From UBA947 sp031550975 (GTDB lineage: Bacteria > Cyanobacteriota > Vampirovibrionia > Gastranaerophilales > Gastranaerophilaceae): a DNA stretch of 64,000 bases. Within the stretch, counting starts at the first letter, position 1. Each line of letters opens with the position of its first letter. The position numbers and the translations under genes are program-made. The stretch is taken from contig JAVBOC010000013.1 in NCBI GenBank assembly GCA_031550975.1, positions 62,001-126,000 on the forward strand. Direction: 5' to 3'. Positions 43,795 through 53,654 of this stretch are shown here, piece by piece. The notes beneath the pieces were generated by a model. It worked only from the letters and a program-made list of their open reading frames with translations, ran no database searches and was not told where the DNA came from.

Positions 43795-44892
43795 TTAGTC
43801 AAGTTTGCGCTTAAAGGTGCGTGCAGCAACGGTCAGGGTTATCACAGCAATAAGCACGAGCGGGATAAGATTTACGACAACATCTACGGGCTGCATTCCT
43901 TTAAAGAAAATTCCTTTTGTAATCAACATAAAAAATCGCATCGGGTTATACCAGGTTAGAAACTGAAAAAATGCCGGCATGTCTTCAATTGGCGAAATAA
44001 ATCCTGATAGTAAAATAGCAGGAGTTTGGAAAGTGAAGGCTCCTAAAATGGCTTGCTGCTGAGTTTTGCACAAGGAAGAAATAAACAGACCGACACCGGT
44101 GATGGACAATAGTGCTATAAAAGTTGATATTAAAAACCAAAGTAGCGAGCCAACAAAAGGCATCCCAAAGAAGACTTTGCCTGAAAATATCATAAACAAA
44201 GTAAGCGACATAGCGATCACCATTGGCGGTACAGTCTTCCCGATGAGTATCTCTATTGATGTCAGCGGACTTACGATAAGTTGGTCAAATGTGCCGAGCT
44301 CTTTTTCCCGTGCAATGGAAAGTGCTGTTAACATCAAGGTCGAAACAAGTGCCAAGATGGTTATAATAGACGCTAACAGGTACAATTGGTAATCCAGGTT
44401 TGGGTTAAACCAGTTGCGTACAACGGCGTTAATTGACGCTCCTTGTTTTTCTAATTCACCGCTGTAATTGCTGATAATCTGCGTTGCGTAGCCGCCGGCA
44501 ATAGCCGCTGTATTTGTTTGACGCCCGTCAACAATTATTTGAACATAGGCAGGTTGGTGTCGTTTTATTTTTTGAGAAAAATCGTTATTAATCTCAAGCC
44601 CTATTTGAACCTTTTGGGTTTCCAGGCTGCTTCTTATCCCCTGCTCGTTATCGACCTTAATAATATGTCGAAACCACTTTGAGCTATGAAATCTTGAAAT
44701 AAGCTCACGGCTTTCGTAAGAGTTGTTTCTGTCAAGCACAACCATGTCGATATTTTTAACTTCCATAGTTAAAGCGTTAGCAAAAATAATCAGCTGTAGA
44801 AGCGGTGGCACAACGATAATCAAGCGACTTTTAGGATCGTTCCATATAGCAAGAAATTCTTTTTTTATCAGAGCTAATATTCTTCCTAACAT
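43795..44892 (-). CDS. ABC-2 type transporter permease (second)
   Basis: 365 residues. N-terminal KKEFLAIWNDPKSRLIIVVP leads into one membrane helix, a large periplasmic loop to about residue 170, then five helices (LYLLASIITILALVSTLML, GTFDQLIVSPLTSIEILIGK, SPIEDMPAFFQFLTWYNP). This matches the YhhJ/YbhR exporter family. Last gene of the five-gene efflux operon; overlaps the first permease by 1 bp. Confidence 0.9.
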   Translation of the reverse strand: MLGRILALIKKEFLAIWNDPKSRLIIVVPPLLQLIIFANALTMEVKNIDMVVLDRNNSYESRELISRFHSSKWFRHIIKVDNEQGIRSSLETQKVQIGLEINNDFSQKIKRHQPAYVQIIVDGRQTNTAAIAGGYATQIISNYSGELEKQGASINAVVRNWFNPNLDYQLYLLASIITILALVSTLMLTALSIAREKELGTFDQLIVSPLTSIEILIGKTVPPMVIAMSLTLFMIFSGKVFFGMPFVGSLLWFLISTFIALLSITGVGLFISSLCKTQQQAILGAFTFQTPAILLSGFISPIEDMPAFFQFLTWYNPMRFFMLITKGIFFKGMQPVDVVVNLIPLVLIAVITLTVAARTFKRKLD

Positions 44893-45998
44893 TACGCTAT
44901 TTTATCCTCCGTTTTTTTGTATACGGCGATAAAAAGAATTCCGCCCAAGACAATTAAGTACGCCGAATTAATAAATACGATAGGCCAAATTGTTCCGGCA
45001 AGAAATTCGCTTAAAATAAATGTTACGAAATACCTTGTCGGAATTATATAGGTTAATAGTTGGAATATTTTCGGCATAGAGTTTATCGGGAACATAAGAC
45101 CTGACAGCATGAGTGCAGGCAGATAGCCGATAGCAAGCGCAGCCTGACTTGCAAGAAATTGGTCTTTGAGGTTGGTAGAAATTAGCAGTCCGACTCCCAT
45201 GCAGGTGAACAAAAACAACGATCCAACCCCGAAAAGCACTAACAGGCTCCCATGGAATGGGATTCCAAACACAACAATGGACATAAATACGCTAAACATC
45301 ATTGATGCCATCCCTAAAATAAAATACGGGATATATTTGCCCAGTACAATGTGAATCCGCTTGATCCGTGTACTCAAAAGTGCTTCCATTGTGCCGCGCT
45401 CCCATTCTCTGGCGACAACTAATGCTGTTAAGAGAATCCCAATTAAACTCATGGTAATCGCGATAGAACCCGGCATGATAAAATAATGACTGTTGATGTC
45501 CTGGTTGTACCAGTAGCGCAGCTCCGTATTAACCGACGGCGGACGGACGAAACGGGAATACTTACTCGTAGAAAGCCACTGGTTTGCAATTGCGTTCGGG
45601 TAATTTTGCGCATAATTTGCCAAGTTTGTCTCGCTTCCATCGGTGATTATAAGCATATCGGCTGTTTGTGCCTGCGAAAGTTTGCGTGAAAAATCGTTGG
45701 GAATTATGACTGCGCCTCTCAATTTTGAGCGTACCAAATCGTTGTACATAAGGCTTTTATCTTCGTACACAGTCGCATATACATAATCGCTTTCCCCGAA
45801 GGACTTAACCAAAGTCTGCACTTCGGGCGAAGGATCATCGTTTTTTATTCCGAGTGAAACCTTTACTGTGTCAAGGTTTAAGCCGTACATGTAAATTATG
45901 AGCATCATAAAAGGTATAACAAATGCAATCAAAATACTGCTGGGGTCGCGTATTATTTGAAGAAATTCTTTTTTTATCAGCGCACGTAAAATACTCAT
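44892..45998 (-). CDS. ABC-2 type transporter permease (first)
   Basis: 368 residues, paralogous to the next gene: KKEFLQIIRDPSSILIAFVI, periplasmic loop, then membrane helices with WERGTMEALLSTRIKRIHIV and FPINSMPKIFQLLTYIIP. The two permeases likely form a heterodimer driven by the double ATPase upstream. Overlaps it by 4 bp. Confidence 0.9.
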   Translation of the reverse strand: MSILRALIKKEFLQIIRDPSSILIAFVIPFMMLIIYMYGLNLDTVKVSLGIKNDDPSPEVQTLVKSFGESDYVYATVYEDKSLMYNDLVRSKLRGAVIIPNDFSRKLSQAQTADMLIITDGSETNLANYAQNYPNAIANQWLSTSKYSRFVRPPSVNTELRYWYNQDINSHYFIMPGSIAITMSLIGILLTALVVAREWERGTMEALLSTRIKRIHIVLGKYIPYFILGMASMMFSVFMSIVVFGIPFHGSLLVLFGVGSLFLFTCMGVGLLISTNLKDQFLASQAALAIGYLPALMLSGLMFPINSMPKIFQLLTYIIPTRYFVTFILSEFLAGTIWPIVFINSAYLIVLGGILFIAVYKKTEDKIA

Positions 45999-47443
45999 TT
46001 TTGTTTTCCCTCAATCAGATTAATAAATGCATCACTCATATTGCTTGCGCCCGCTTGGGTTTTGAGTTCCTTTGGCGTTCCTACAGCGATGGCTTCTCCC
46101 TGATAGAACAAGCTTATCCGGTCGCAGAGCTCTGCTTCGTCCATAAAGTGTGTTGTGACCAGAACAGTAACCCCTTTTTTTGCAAGCGAAGTTATATGGT
46201 TCCAAAACTCTCGTCGCGCAATAACATCAACTCCTGAAGTCGGTTCATCAAGAAACAAGACCGAAGGGCTGTGGATTAGCGCACAAGCCAGTGAAAGTCG
46301 CTGTTTAAATCCCAGAGGTAATTCTCCTGCCTGTTGATCAAGGTATTTTTCGAACCCGAAAATTTCAATAACTTCGTTAATTTGACTTTCCTTTTCCTGC
46401 CCTAACAACCCGTAAACTCCTGCAAAAAACTCCAGATTCTGCATAAGAGTTAATTGCCCGTACAGTGAAAATTTCTGTGCCATATATCCAAGATGTGAGC
46501 GTGCTCTTGACGGATCTTCTTTAATATCAACGCCCATTATTGTCGCCGTTCCCTCAGTCGGAGTGGAAAGCCCGCACATCATTTTAAACGAAGTTGATTT
46601 GCCTGCTCCATTTGGACCGAGCAATCCGAAAATCTCTCCTTTTTTTATGCAAAACGAATTCTTCTTTACCGCATAAAAATCACCATATTTCTTAACCAAA
46701 TCGCACGCTTCTACGGTGAATTCGCTCTCCGATTCTGTCAGAGTAAAGTTTTGTGCAATTAGAGAAGGCTTCTGTTCATACCCGCCCATAAGTTCAATAA
46801 CCTTGTCCTCAAACTGGTGTGAATCGCTCCCCAGTTCGTTAGGATTTCCATTGAAGATGATTTTGCCCTTGTTCATAACAACTGCTGTGTCAAAGCTGTG
46901 AGCTTCATCCAGATAGGCCGTCGACCATAATACGGTCGTATCCTTATTGAGGCGTACAAGTTTCATAAGTTCGCGGCGCGAAATCGGATCAACCCCCACA
47001 GACGGTTCGTCAAGCACAAGAAATTCCGGGTTTCCCATGAGCGCGCAAGCCAATCCCAGCTTTTGCTTCATCCCGCCGGATAAGTCCCCGGCCAGTCGGT
47101 CTTGAAAATTTTCAAGATTTGTAAATTCTAAAAGCTCTTTAAAATCATGCGCAACTCCTTTAAGTTCAGCATATAAATTAAGATTTTCAATAACTGTTAA
47201 ATCTTCATAGAGCCCAAATTTTTGAGGCATATATCCGATTTTTTTAGTTATCAGCTCAATCTCGCCTCCGTCAGCAATCAGGAGATTCGCAATTAGTCTT
47301 AGTAAAGTTGTTTTTCCTGCGCCGTCCGCTCCAATAATACCCGTAATCTTGCCCTTTTCAATATCCAAGGACAAATTATCAACTGCGGTGGTGCCGTCAA
47401 AAACCTTAGTCAGATTCTTTAATTTTACTGCGTATGTTGTCAT
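45995..47443 (-). CDS. Duplicated ABC transporter ATPase (RbbA/YbhF-like)
   Basis: 482 residues with two full nucleotide-binding domains. First: Walker A GADGAGKTT, signature LSGGMKQKLGLA, Walker B FLVLDEPSVGVD. Second: GPNGAGKST, LPLGFKQRLSLA, VLFLDEPTSGVD. The second signature has LPLGF in place of LSGG, a change known for this family. Powers the two ABC-2 permeases. It starts inside the end of the HlyD gene (38-bp overlap), so translation is tightly coupled. Confidence 0.93.
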   Translation of the reverse strand: MTTYAVKLKNLTKVFDGTTAVDNLSLDIEKGKITGIIGADGAGKTTLLRLIANLLIADGGEIELITKKIGYMPQKFGLYEDLTVIENLNLYAELKGVAHDFKELLEFTNLENFQDRLAGDLSGGMKQKLGLACALMGNPEFLVLDEPSVGVDPISRRELMKLVRLNKDTTVLWSTAYLDEAHSFDTAVVMNKGKIIFNGNPNELGSDSHQFEDKVIELMGGYEQKPSLIAQNFTLTESESEFTVEACDLVKKYGDFYAVKKNSFCIKKGEIFGLLGPNGAGKSTSFKMMCGLSTPTEGTATIMGVDIKEDPSRARSHLGYMAQKFSLYGQLTLMQNLEFFAGVYGLLGQEKESQINEVIEIFGFEKYLDQQAGELPLGFKQRLSLACALIHSPSVLFLDEPTSGVDVIARREFWNHITSLAKKGVTVLVTTHFMDEAELCDRISLFYQGEAIAVGTPKELKTQAGASNMSDAFINLIEGKQK

Positions 47444-48305
47444 CTACTTCGCTTTCGGACAAGTTAATTTTTACTGTTGTCGGCATTCCTTGTCTTAAGA
47501 ATTCGTCGCTTTCAAATATGTAGACCCTTATTCTATAAACCAGATCTGTGCGCAAATCTTCTGTCTGAACTGTTTTAGGGGTAAATTCTGCAACCGGAGA
47601 AATATATCCGACCCACCCCACATATTCACGTTTTTTGCCGGTTTGAGGGTTAATACTGTCTGTTAAAACCTTCGCTTTCATTCCGTATTTAATGTTGCCC
47701 AAGCGGGTTTCCGGAATGTACGTTCTTACCCATACGGGGTTGTTTTTCGCCATGGTATAAATCATTTGCCCGGGTGCTATTATTGCTCCGGGTTCTTGGA
47801 CGCGCGTTGTTATAATACCGTCAACCGGTGCGTAAACCTTAGAATAATCAAGTTGGTTTTTCGCATAATCCCGGGCTGCCACGGCCGATTTGTGGGCGGC
47901 AGACGTTGCTTCACGGTTACTGGTCAAGCTATCGCATTCTTGTTTGGATATAGTGCTGTCCGAACACAATGGAGTCCGTCGGTCATATAGTGTTTGAGCT
48001 TCTTGACTAATGGCATTAGTTCTTGTTACTTCGGCGGTACTTTTTTCATAATTTGCTTTATAATCACGTTCATCCAAGACCGCAACCAGTTCACCTTTTT
48101 TTACGGAATCTCCTTCTTCTTTGAACATTTTTGCAATTTCTCCGCTGACTTGAAAACTCAAATCAACCTGACGAATTTCAACGTTTCCATATAGAGTAAG
48201 TTCATTTGAATGGCTTTCTCGTTGTTCATAAACATACCAGGCGGTTATGCCTGCTATTATCAAAAACGCTAATACTATAATTCTTTTTATTCCTTTGCCA
48301 TTCAT
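47406..48305 (-). CDS. HlyD-family membrane fusion protein
   Basis: 299 residues. N-terminal anchor IIVLAFLIIAGITAWYVY, lipoyl/barrel-sandwich halves FQVSGEIAKMFKEEGDSVKK and VYAPVDGIITTRVQEPGAI, with a short alpha-hairpin between. It joins the inner-membrane ABC exporter to the outer-membrane TolC partner. ATGA overlap with the TolC-like gene upstream. Confidence 0.9.
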   Translation of the reverse strand: MNGKGIKRIIVLAFLIIAGITAWYVYEQRESHSNELTLYGNVEIRQVDLSFQVSGEIAKMFKEEGDSVKKGELVAVLDERDYKANYEKSTAEVTRTNAISQEAQTLYDRRTPLCSDSTISKQECDSLTSNREATSAAHKSAVAARDYAKNQLDYSKVYAPVDGIITTRVQEPGAIIAPGQMIYTMAKNNPVWVRTYIPETRLGNIKYGMKAKVLTDSINPQTGKKREYVGWVGYISPVAEFTPKTVQTEDLRTDLVYRIRVYIFESDEFLRQGMPTTVKINLSESEVDDNIRSKIKESD

Positions 48306-49654
48306 AGTTTTCCCCCTACGGCTTTGTATAGTGTTACATAATTTACTAAACGTGTTGTTTTGCTGCGAATATAGTTTTGCTGGCTGGTAAGAAGCAACTG
48401 CTGATCAAACAATAAGTCCGGATATGAAATAGCCCCTTGCTTGAATTTTTTTCCGGATCCCGTATAATCTGAGGTCTGCAGTTGTAGCTTTTTCAGCGTA
48501 TTTGCATCAATTGCGGTATCGGTTTTGACAATCATAAGTGCATCATTAACTTCTCTAACAGCATTCAAATCGGTTTGACGATAATTTTCGAAGAGTTGTT
48601 CGTAGCGAGCCTTGTATAATCTTAGGTTGGCGAGTTTTCCGCCGCCTTGAAAAAGGTCTTGTGTAGCGCCTGCTAACAGAGTCGCGATAGTATTATCCCA
48701 GCCGAAAAAATTGCCCGGGAAAAGAGTGCTGAATATCATTGTTCCTGTTATATTAAATCTTGGCAAAAGTTCTTTGCGTGCCACCCGCACGTCAATCTTG
48801 GCCTTTTCAAGCCTGGATTCTGCCTCAAGTACGTCAGGGCGAGAGAAAATAATGTCTGATGTAATGGTATCCGGAATTTGTGATTGATACTCAAAATTCT
48901 CAAGCTTTCCTCGCTCAATAGTTCCTCCCGAAGTCCTGCCCAGAAGCAATTCAAGCTGATTGAGAGATATCTCGCGCGCTTTGACCAATTCTTCAAGAGA
49001 ATTCTTTGCAGTTTCCAACTCTTTTTTTGCGAGATTTAGTGAACTGGAGTCAATAACTCCATATTTAAATTTTTTGTTCGATCGCGCCAAAATTTCTTCA
49101 TTGATTGCAACGATCTTCTGCTGATTTTGGATTAAACTGTCGTATTGCAAAATATTTATATATAGTACGGCAATATCGCTGACAAGGGAGATATAGACAG
49201 ACTTTTCCTGCATTTGTGAAGCTTCGTAAGATTTCTTTTCGCTCTTTGTCTTATCTCGATTTTTTAGCAAAAAATCCGGCTCATAACGCGCAATAACCGG
49301 CATAACAAAAGAGTTGCGGCTTTCTGTTTGAAAATTTTGGGCTCCGCCTGCGTTTAACCCCAAATAATTTGCTCCGACGCTTAGTGAAGGAAGTTCTCTC
49401 GCAAATGCACTCTTAACATTCTGTCTGTACTCTTCGACAACCCAGGAAGCTTTACGTACATTATGGTTATTTTGGATTCCCTCTTGAACATAACCTGTCA
49501 AATAAGGATCAGAAAAACGACTGATAAAATCTATGTTTACATATGAAATTTTTTCATCCAAATTCAACGGGTCGACTTTTTTGGCAGAAACCGGCACCGT
49601 TGCTGTATAAAACAATGTAGACAATATTATAAAAATACTAAAAATTTTCTTCAC
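48302..49654 (-). CDS. TolC-like outer membrane efflux protein
   Basis: 450 residues, signal peptide at the start (FSIFIILSTLFYTATVPVSA). Two repeats of the outer-membrane efflux family: LVSDIAVLYINILQYDSLIQ and FSRPDVLEAESRLEKAKIDV, DLFQGGGKLANLRLYKARYE. First gene of the efflux operon. Shows that the host is a diderm. Confidence 0.9.
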   Translation of the reverse strand: MKKIFSIFIILSTLFYTATVPVSAKKVDPLNLDEKISYVNIDFISRFSDPYLTGYVQEGIQNNHNVRKASWVVEEYRQNVKSAFARELPSLSVGANYLGLNAGGAQNFQTESRNSFVMPVIARYEPDFLLKNRDKTKSEKKSYEASQMQEKSVYISLVSDIAVLYINILQYDSLIQNQQKIVAINEEILARSNKKFKYGVIDSSSLNLAKKELETAKNSLEELVKAREISLNQLELLLGRTSGGTIERGKLENFEYQSQIPDTITSDIIFSRPDVLEAESRLEKAKIDVRVARKELLPRFNITGTMIFSTLFPGNFFGWDNTIATLLAGATQDLFQGGGKLANLRLYKARYEQLFENYRQTDLNAVREVNDALMIVKTDTAIDANTLKKLQLQTSDYTGSGKKFKQGAISYPDLLFDQQLLLTSQQNYIRSKTTRLVNYVTLYKAVGGKL

Positions 49655-49797
49655 AGCGCTATTCTCCCATAAAGTCCTTCTTATAAAGCTTACCCACTCG
49701 GGCGAAAAATAACAAAATTCTTAAGAAATGTTAAGGCAAATCTTTTACAAAAGTTTACGATGCAGTATAGATGTGTTAGAATAAAGAGGTGAATATT

Positions 49798-49821
49798 ATG
49801 TGTCTGTTGACATTGGAGTGA
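49798..49821 (+). CDS. Seven-codon leader peptide before S1 gene (candidate)
   Basis: ATG at 49798 follows GAGGTG and encodes MCLLTLE, TGA. The stop is 2 nt before the ATG of the S1 gene, whose own GGAG lies inside the leader. Such an arrangement would couple or regulate S1 translation. Confidence 0.3.
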   Translation: MCLLTLE

Positions 49822-49823
49822 AA

Positions 49824-50975
49824 ATGATATCTAAAGAGTTAGATTTTGAAGAATTATTAAAACAGTATGACTACAGTTTCCAAAAAGGAGACCTGATCAA
49901 AGGTACTGTTTGCGGCTATGACAGCCATGGAGTAATGGTCGATATCGGTGCAAAAACAACTGCGCTTGTGCCTGAGCGTGAAGCAGCCGATAAAGGTGAA
50001 AAGATGGAAGATAAACTCGAAAAAGGCAAAGAATACGAGTTTTTGATTATTAGAGAAGAAGATGATGACGGAAGATTCTTACTTTCTCGCAAGAAAGTCG
50101 ACCTTGCTTATTCTTGGCAAGAACTTGAAAAAGCAAAAGCTGCTGACGAGACAATTCTCGGTACAATTGCAGGAATCGTCAAGGGCGGAATCCTTGTTGA
50201 AATTTCCGGCGTTAGAGGGTTTGTTCCTTCTTCACAATTACGCACAAAAGAAAGCGACTTATCAGTTGGCGGCAAAATTGAGTTGAAAATCCTTACCCTT
50301 GACGCTCAACAAAATAATTTCATCTTATCCAACAAAAAGGTTTACGAAGATACCGCTATTGAAGCTAGAAAAAGCGTGTTCTCACAAATCGAACCGGGCC
50401 AAGTTGTTAAAGGTGATGTTGTTAGAATCACCGATTTCGGTGCGTTTATTGACCTTGGCGGAATTGACGGCCTGTTGCCGTTATCACAACTTTCTTGGCG
50501 CTGGATTGACCATCCGACCGACATCTTAAAAGTCGGTGATAAAATCGATGTTGAAGTTATTGCGGTTGACCATGACAAACAGCGTGTAAGCTTGAGTTTG
50601 AAAAATCTTGAGCCGGATCCTTGGTTGGAAGCTGAAAAACAGATTAAAGAAGGCGACAAAATTGAGGGTACTGTTACAAGAATCAAGCATTTCGGTGCGT
50701 TTGTGGAAGTTTTCCCTGGTGTAGAAGCACTCCTTCCGCACGCAGAAGTTACTGATATGCAAAATAAAACCGGCACAATCCTAAAAGTCGGCGACAAAAT
50801 AATGACTTATGTATTGAAATTCAACCCGGCAGACAAACGTATTGCGTTGACGGTTGATGATTCAATCGCTTCCGAACCAGTTGAAGAAGAAAAGCCTAAG
50901 AAAAAAGCAACAAAGGCTAAAAAGGAAGAAGCTGCAGAAGAAACTGAAGCAGAGCCTACAAGCGAAGAAGCGTAA
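49824..50975 (+). CDS. S1-domain RNA-binding protein (ribosomal protein S1-like)
   Basis: Start at 49824 (MISKELDFEELL) has GGAG 5 nt upstream; a GTG at 49800 in the same frame is an alternative. 383 residues with four S1 domains at roughly 20-90, 110-180, 190-265 and 275-350. Strand motifs include GTVCGYDSHGVMVDIG, VVKGDVVRITDFGAFIDLGG and IEGTVTRIKHFGAFVEV. A Lys/Glu/Ala-rich tail follows. It fits the four-domain S1 proteins that help mRNA bind the 30S subunit. Its presence alongside many leaderless-looking genes is notable. Confidence 0.85.
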   Translation: MISKELDFEELLKQYDYSFQKGDLIKGTVCGYDSHGVMVDIGAKTTALVPEREAADKGEKMEDKLEKGKEYEFLIIREEDDDGRFLLSRKKVDLAYSWQELEKAKAADETILGTIAGIVKGGILVEISGVRGFVPSSQLRTKESDLSVGGKIELKILTLDAQQNNFILSNKKVYEDTAIEARKSVFSQIEPGQVVKGDVVRITDFGAFIDLGGIDGLLPLSQLSWRWIDHPTDILKVGDKIDVEVIAVDHDKQRVSLSLKNLEPDPWLEAEKQIKEGDKIEGTVTRIKHFGAFVEVFPGVEALLPHAEVTDMQNKTGTILKVGDKIMTYVLKFNPADKRIALTVDDSIASEPVEEEKPKKKATKAKKEEAAEETEAEPTSEEA

Positions 50976-51127
50976 GCCGGTGTGGAGTTCCGAAACGGTT
51001 TGCGAATAGCAAAGCGTCAAAGGAACGTAACACAATATAGCGACGTAGGAGCACAGGGCATTTGCCCGAGCACCACAGGAGCGAAGAAGAATAACAGAAT
51101 TTATAATTTTCATAATTAACTCTATAT
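50976..51127. other. Spacer after S1 gene
   Basis: No gene seen. The stretch holds GC-richer sequence with AGCAAAGCG and CATTTGCCCGAGCACC, similar in style to the intergenic repeats but without a second copy in the window. Confidence 0.4.
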
Positions 51128-51160
51128 AACACCAATCGATAAATTGATTGGTGTTTTCTT
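51128..51160 (+). terminator. Terminator after S1 gene
   Basis: A perfect 10-bp stem AACACCAATC/GATTGGTGTT with 8-nt loop and T-rich tail. Confidence 0.85.
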
Positions 51161-51294
51161 TGCCTTCTTTTGTCGAAATCTTCGATTTCGTACAAAATGG
51201 CCTCACGGTTCCAAGGCAGTCTTGACGACTTTCCAAAATTAACAAATCGTGAGATGTAAGTGAACAAATACAGAGAATTCATATATTTTTGTTA

Positions 51295-51306
51295 TATAAT
51301 TAAACA
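51295..51306 (+). promoter_or_regulatory. TATAAT box 6 nt before ligA ATG
   Basis: TATAAT, TAAACA, ATG; no ribosome-binding site upstream. Confidence 0.55.
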
Positions 51307-53283
51307 ATGGTTGTGGATAGAATAAAGTTTCTAAGGGATGAAATTAACCGGCATAATTATCTTTATTATGTTGAAGATAACCCTGTTATAACAGACACTG
51401 AATATGACAATTTGTTTGCACAATTGCAGAGTCTGGAGCAGGCACATCCGCTTTTGATTACGCCTGATAGCCCGACGCAGCGCTTGGGGTCTGTGAGTGA
51501 CAAGTTTAAACAACATAAACATAAGTATAGGCTCTACAGTCTTGATAATACTTATGAGTACGAAGAACTCACCAAGTGGTACGAAAAGATTGAACAAGAG
51601 TACGGCAAGGATGTCGAACTGGTTTGTGAACTTAAAATTGATGGCTTAGCGATGGCGCTGACTTACGAAAAAGGCATTCTCACGCGCGGTGTAACCCGCG
51701 GGGACGGCGAAGTCGGAGAAGATATTACAAACAACGTCAAAACGGTTAAAGCGATTCCGCTGCATCTGTTTGAGGATATTGATGTTGATGTTCGCGGAGA
51801 GATTTTTATGCCAAAATCTTCGTTTGAAAAATTGAACGAAGAAAATTTGGCGAATGGCGAAAAACCTTTTGCAAATCCCCGTAACGCGGCTTCGGGGTCT
51901 GTAAGACAGTTAGACAGTACGATTACGGCAAAAAGAGATTTATCTATGTTTGTCTATGCAGGAATTTTTGAAAACCCGGCAAATTCGCCTAAAACCCAAT
52001 ACGAAACTATAAAATACCTCAAAAAACTCGGGTTTAGGACTAATCCGAATGTTAAACTGTGCAAAAATATCCAAGAGGCGATTGCTTATTGCAAAGAGTG
52101 GCAAGACAAGCGTGAACAGCTCGGTTATGCAACTGACGGGGTTGTGATTAAGGTAAATAATTTGGCTTATCAGGAGGATTTGGGGTTTACTTCACGCGCG
52201 CCAAAATGGGCGACGGCGTTTAAGTTTCCTGAGGAAGAAGCGACTACAAAGCTTTTAGGGATTGAACTCGGGATAGGTAAAACCGGAGCGGTCACACCTG
52301 TTGCGGTTTTGGAGCCGGTGTTGATTTCAGGCAGTGTTGTTTCGCGCGCGAGCTTGTATAATTTTGATGAGATAAAAAGGCTTGACGTAAGGGTTGGGGA
52401 CACGGTTTTAATTAAAAAAGCCGCTGAGATTATCCCAAAAGTCATAAAAGTTATGGATGACGACAGCCATGAAAGCCGCCCTGTGTATGAAGTTCCGCAG
52501 ACCTGTCCTTCGTGTAATTCAAAGCTTGTCGCGCGTGAGGGTGAAGTAAATTTATACTGCGAAGATGTCCGATGCGCCTTGCAAGTGCGCGCAAAGATAG
52601 AATACTGGGTCTCTAAAGACGCGATGGACATTGATTTTGTAGGTCCTTCAATTATCCAGCAGCTTTATGAGAAAAAATTCATTTCAAGCGCTGTTGACCT
52701 TTACAGGTTGAACATGCAGGATTTGATGCAAATGGATTTAGTGAAAGAAAAATCGGCGCACAATATCTATACTTCAATCCAAAATAGCAAAACCAAACCG
52801 TTGAATCGCCTAATTAATGCGTTTTCTATCCGCGGAGTGGGCAAAGAGACCTCTGAAATCCTCGCCGGGGAATTCGGTACCCTTGAAAACCTTATGAACG
52901 CTGATAAGGAGTCTTTGGAGGCAATTAACGGTATTGGGGATGTTATGGCGCAAGAGATTTACAATTTCTTTCATGAGCCTGAAAACCTGGCTATGATTAG
53001 CCAATTAAAGGAACTTGGGGTTAATCCGGCGCCTGTTGCGACTGCAATTTCTGATAAGTTTAAGGGTAAAACTTTTGTTTTAACGGGAACATTACGAAAT
53101 ATGACGCGCGATGAGGCAAGTGAAAAAATCAAGCAAATGGGTGGTAGGACGTCATCTTCGGTTTCTTCAAAAACCGATTTTGTGGTTGCCGGTGAAAGTG
53201 CCGGTTCAAAATTGGCCAAAGCTGAGAAATTGCATGTTACAATATTGTCAGAGGATGACTTGGTTAACTTATTAAGTGCTTGA
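51307..53283 (+). CDS. ligA: NAD-dependent DNA ligase
   Basis: 658 residues. Ia domain YYVEDNPVITDTEYDNLF, adenylation site CELKIDGLAMAL (Lys110), GVTRGDGEVGEDITNN, FANPRNAASGSVRQLD, OB domain, zinc finger CPSCNSKL...CEDVRC, HhH repeats (FSIRGVGKETSEIL, AINGIGDVMAQEIY) and a BRCT end (KTFVLTGTLRNMTRDEA). It seals nicks in replication and repair. Full length for the family. Confidence 0.98.
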   Translation: MVVDRIKFLRDEINRHNYLYYVEDNPVITDTEYDNLFAQLQSLEQAHPLLITPDSPTQRLGSVSDKFKQHKHKYRLYSLDNTYEYEELTKWYEKIEQEYGKDVELVCELKIDGLAMALTYEKGILTRGVTRGDGEVGEDITNNVKTVKAIPLHLFEDIDVDVRGEIFMPKSSFEKLNEENLANGEKPFANPRNAASGSVRQLDSTITAKRDLSMFVYAGIFENPANSPKTQYETIKYLKKLGFRTNPNVKLCKNIQEAIAYCKEWQDKREQLGYATDGVVIKVNNLAYQEDLGFTSRAPKWATAFKFPEEEATTKLLGIELGIGKTGAVTPVAVLEPVLISGSVVSRASLYNFDEIKRLDVRVGDTVLIKKAAEIIPKVIKVMDDDSHESRPVYEVPQTCPSCNSKLVAREGEVNLYCEDVRCALQVRAKIEYWVSKDAMDIDFVGPSIIQQLYEKKFISSAVDLYRLNMQDLMQMDLVKEKSAHNIYTSIQNSKTKPLNRLINAFSIRGVGKETSEILAGEFGTLENLMNADKESLEAINGIGDVMAQEIYNFFHEPENLAMISQLKELGVNPAPVATAISDKFKGKTFVLTGTLRNMTRDEASEKIKQMGGRTSSSVSSKTDFVVAGESAGSKLAKAEKLHVTILSEDDLVNLLSA

Positions 53284-53294
53284 GCAAGGAAATT

Positions 53295-53654
53295 ATGAGT
53301 AAAAGACAAACTAAAAATATAATCCAGATTAAAGGGTTTCGCGGGCTGCTGATGGCGGCGTTTATCGCGATTTGTTTGGCGGCAGGATTTGTTGCTTTCC
53401 CGGGCTGGCTAGCGATGCTGGGCTGGAACTACGCTGCGACTTCTGAACTCGCAACCGATTTTATCCCGCAAATCAGCTTATATCAAGGGGTTTTGCTTTG
53501 GGCTGTGGTTGCAATTACATGTTATATATTAAATAAAAGAGGCAGACAAATTGTCGTTTACAGAGATATTGGCGGCTTGAGTGATGATGAGATTCAACAG
53601 GTCTTAGACAATATTAAAATGCAGTCGGCGGTTAGTGAAAAGGAGAATAAATAA
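53295..53654 (+). CDS. Small membrane protein between ligA and SIMPL gene
   Basis: Start at 53295 (MSKRQTKNIIQIKGF) follows AAGGAA; 119 residues. Two membrane segments (LLMAAFIAICLAAGFVAFPG, GVLLWAVVAITCYILNK) and a cytoplasmic tail (LSDDEIQQVLDNIKMQ). Followed directly by the SIMPL gene with the next ATG at its stop, so the two form a pair. Function unknown. Confidence 0.7.
   Translation: MSKRQTKNIIQIKGFRGLLMAAFIAICLAAGFVAFPGWLAMLGWNYAATSELATDFIPQISLYQGVLLWAVVAITCYILNKRGRQIVVYRDIGGLSDDEIQQVLDNIKMQSAVSEKENK

Noticed and set aside
44066..46337. Plus-strand open frames opposite the ABC transporter genes
   Set aside because: Shadows of conserved transporter genes without starts or known domains.
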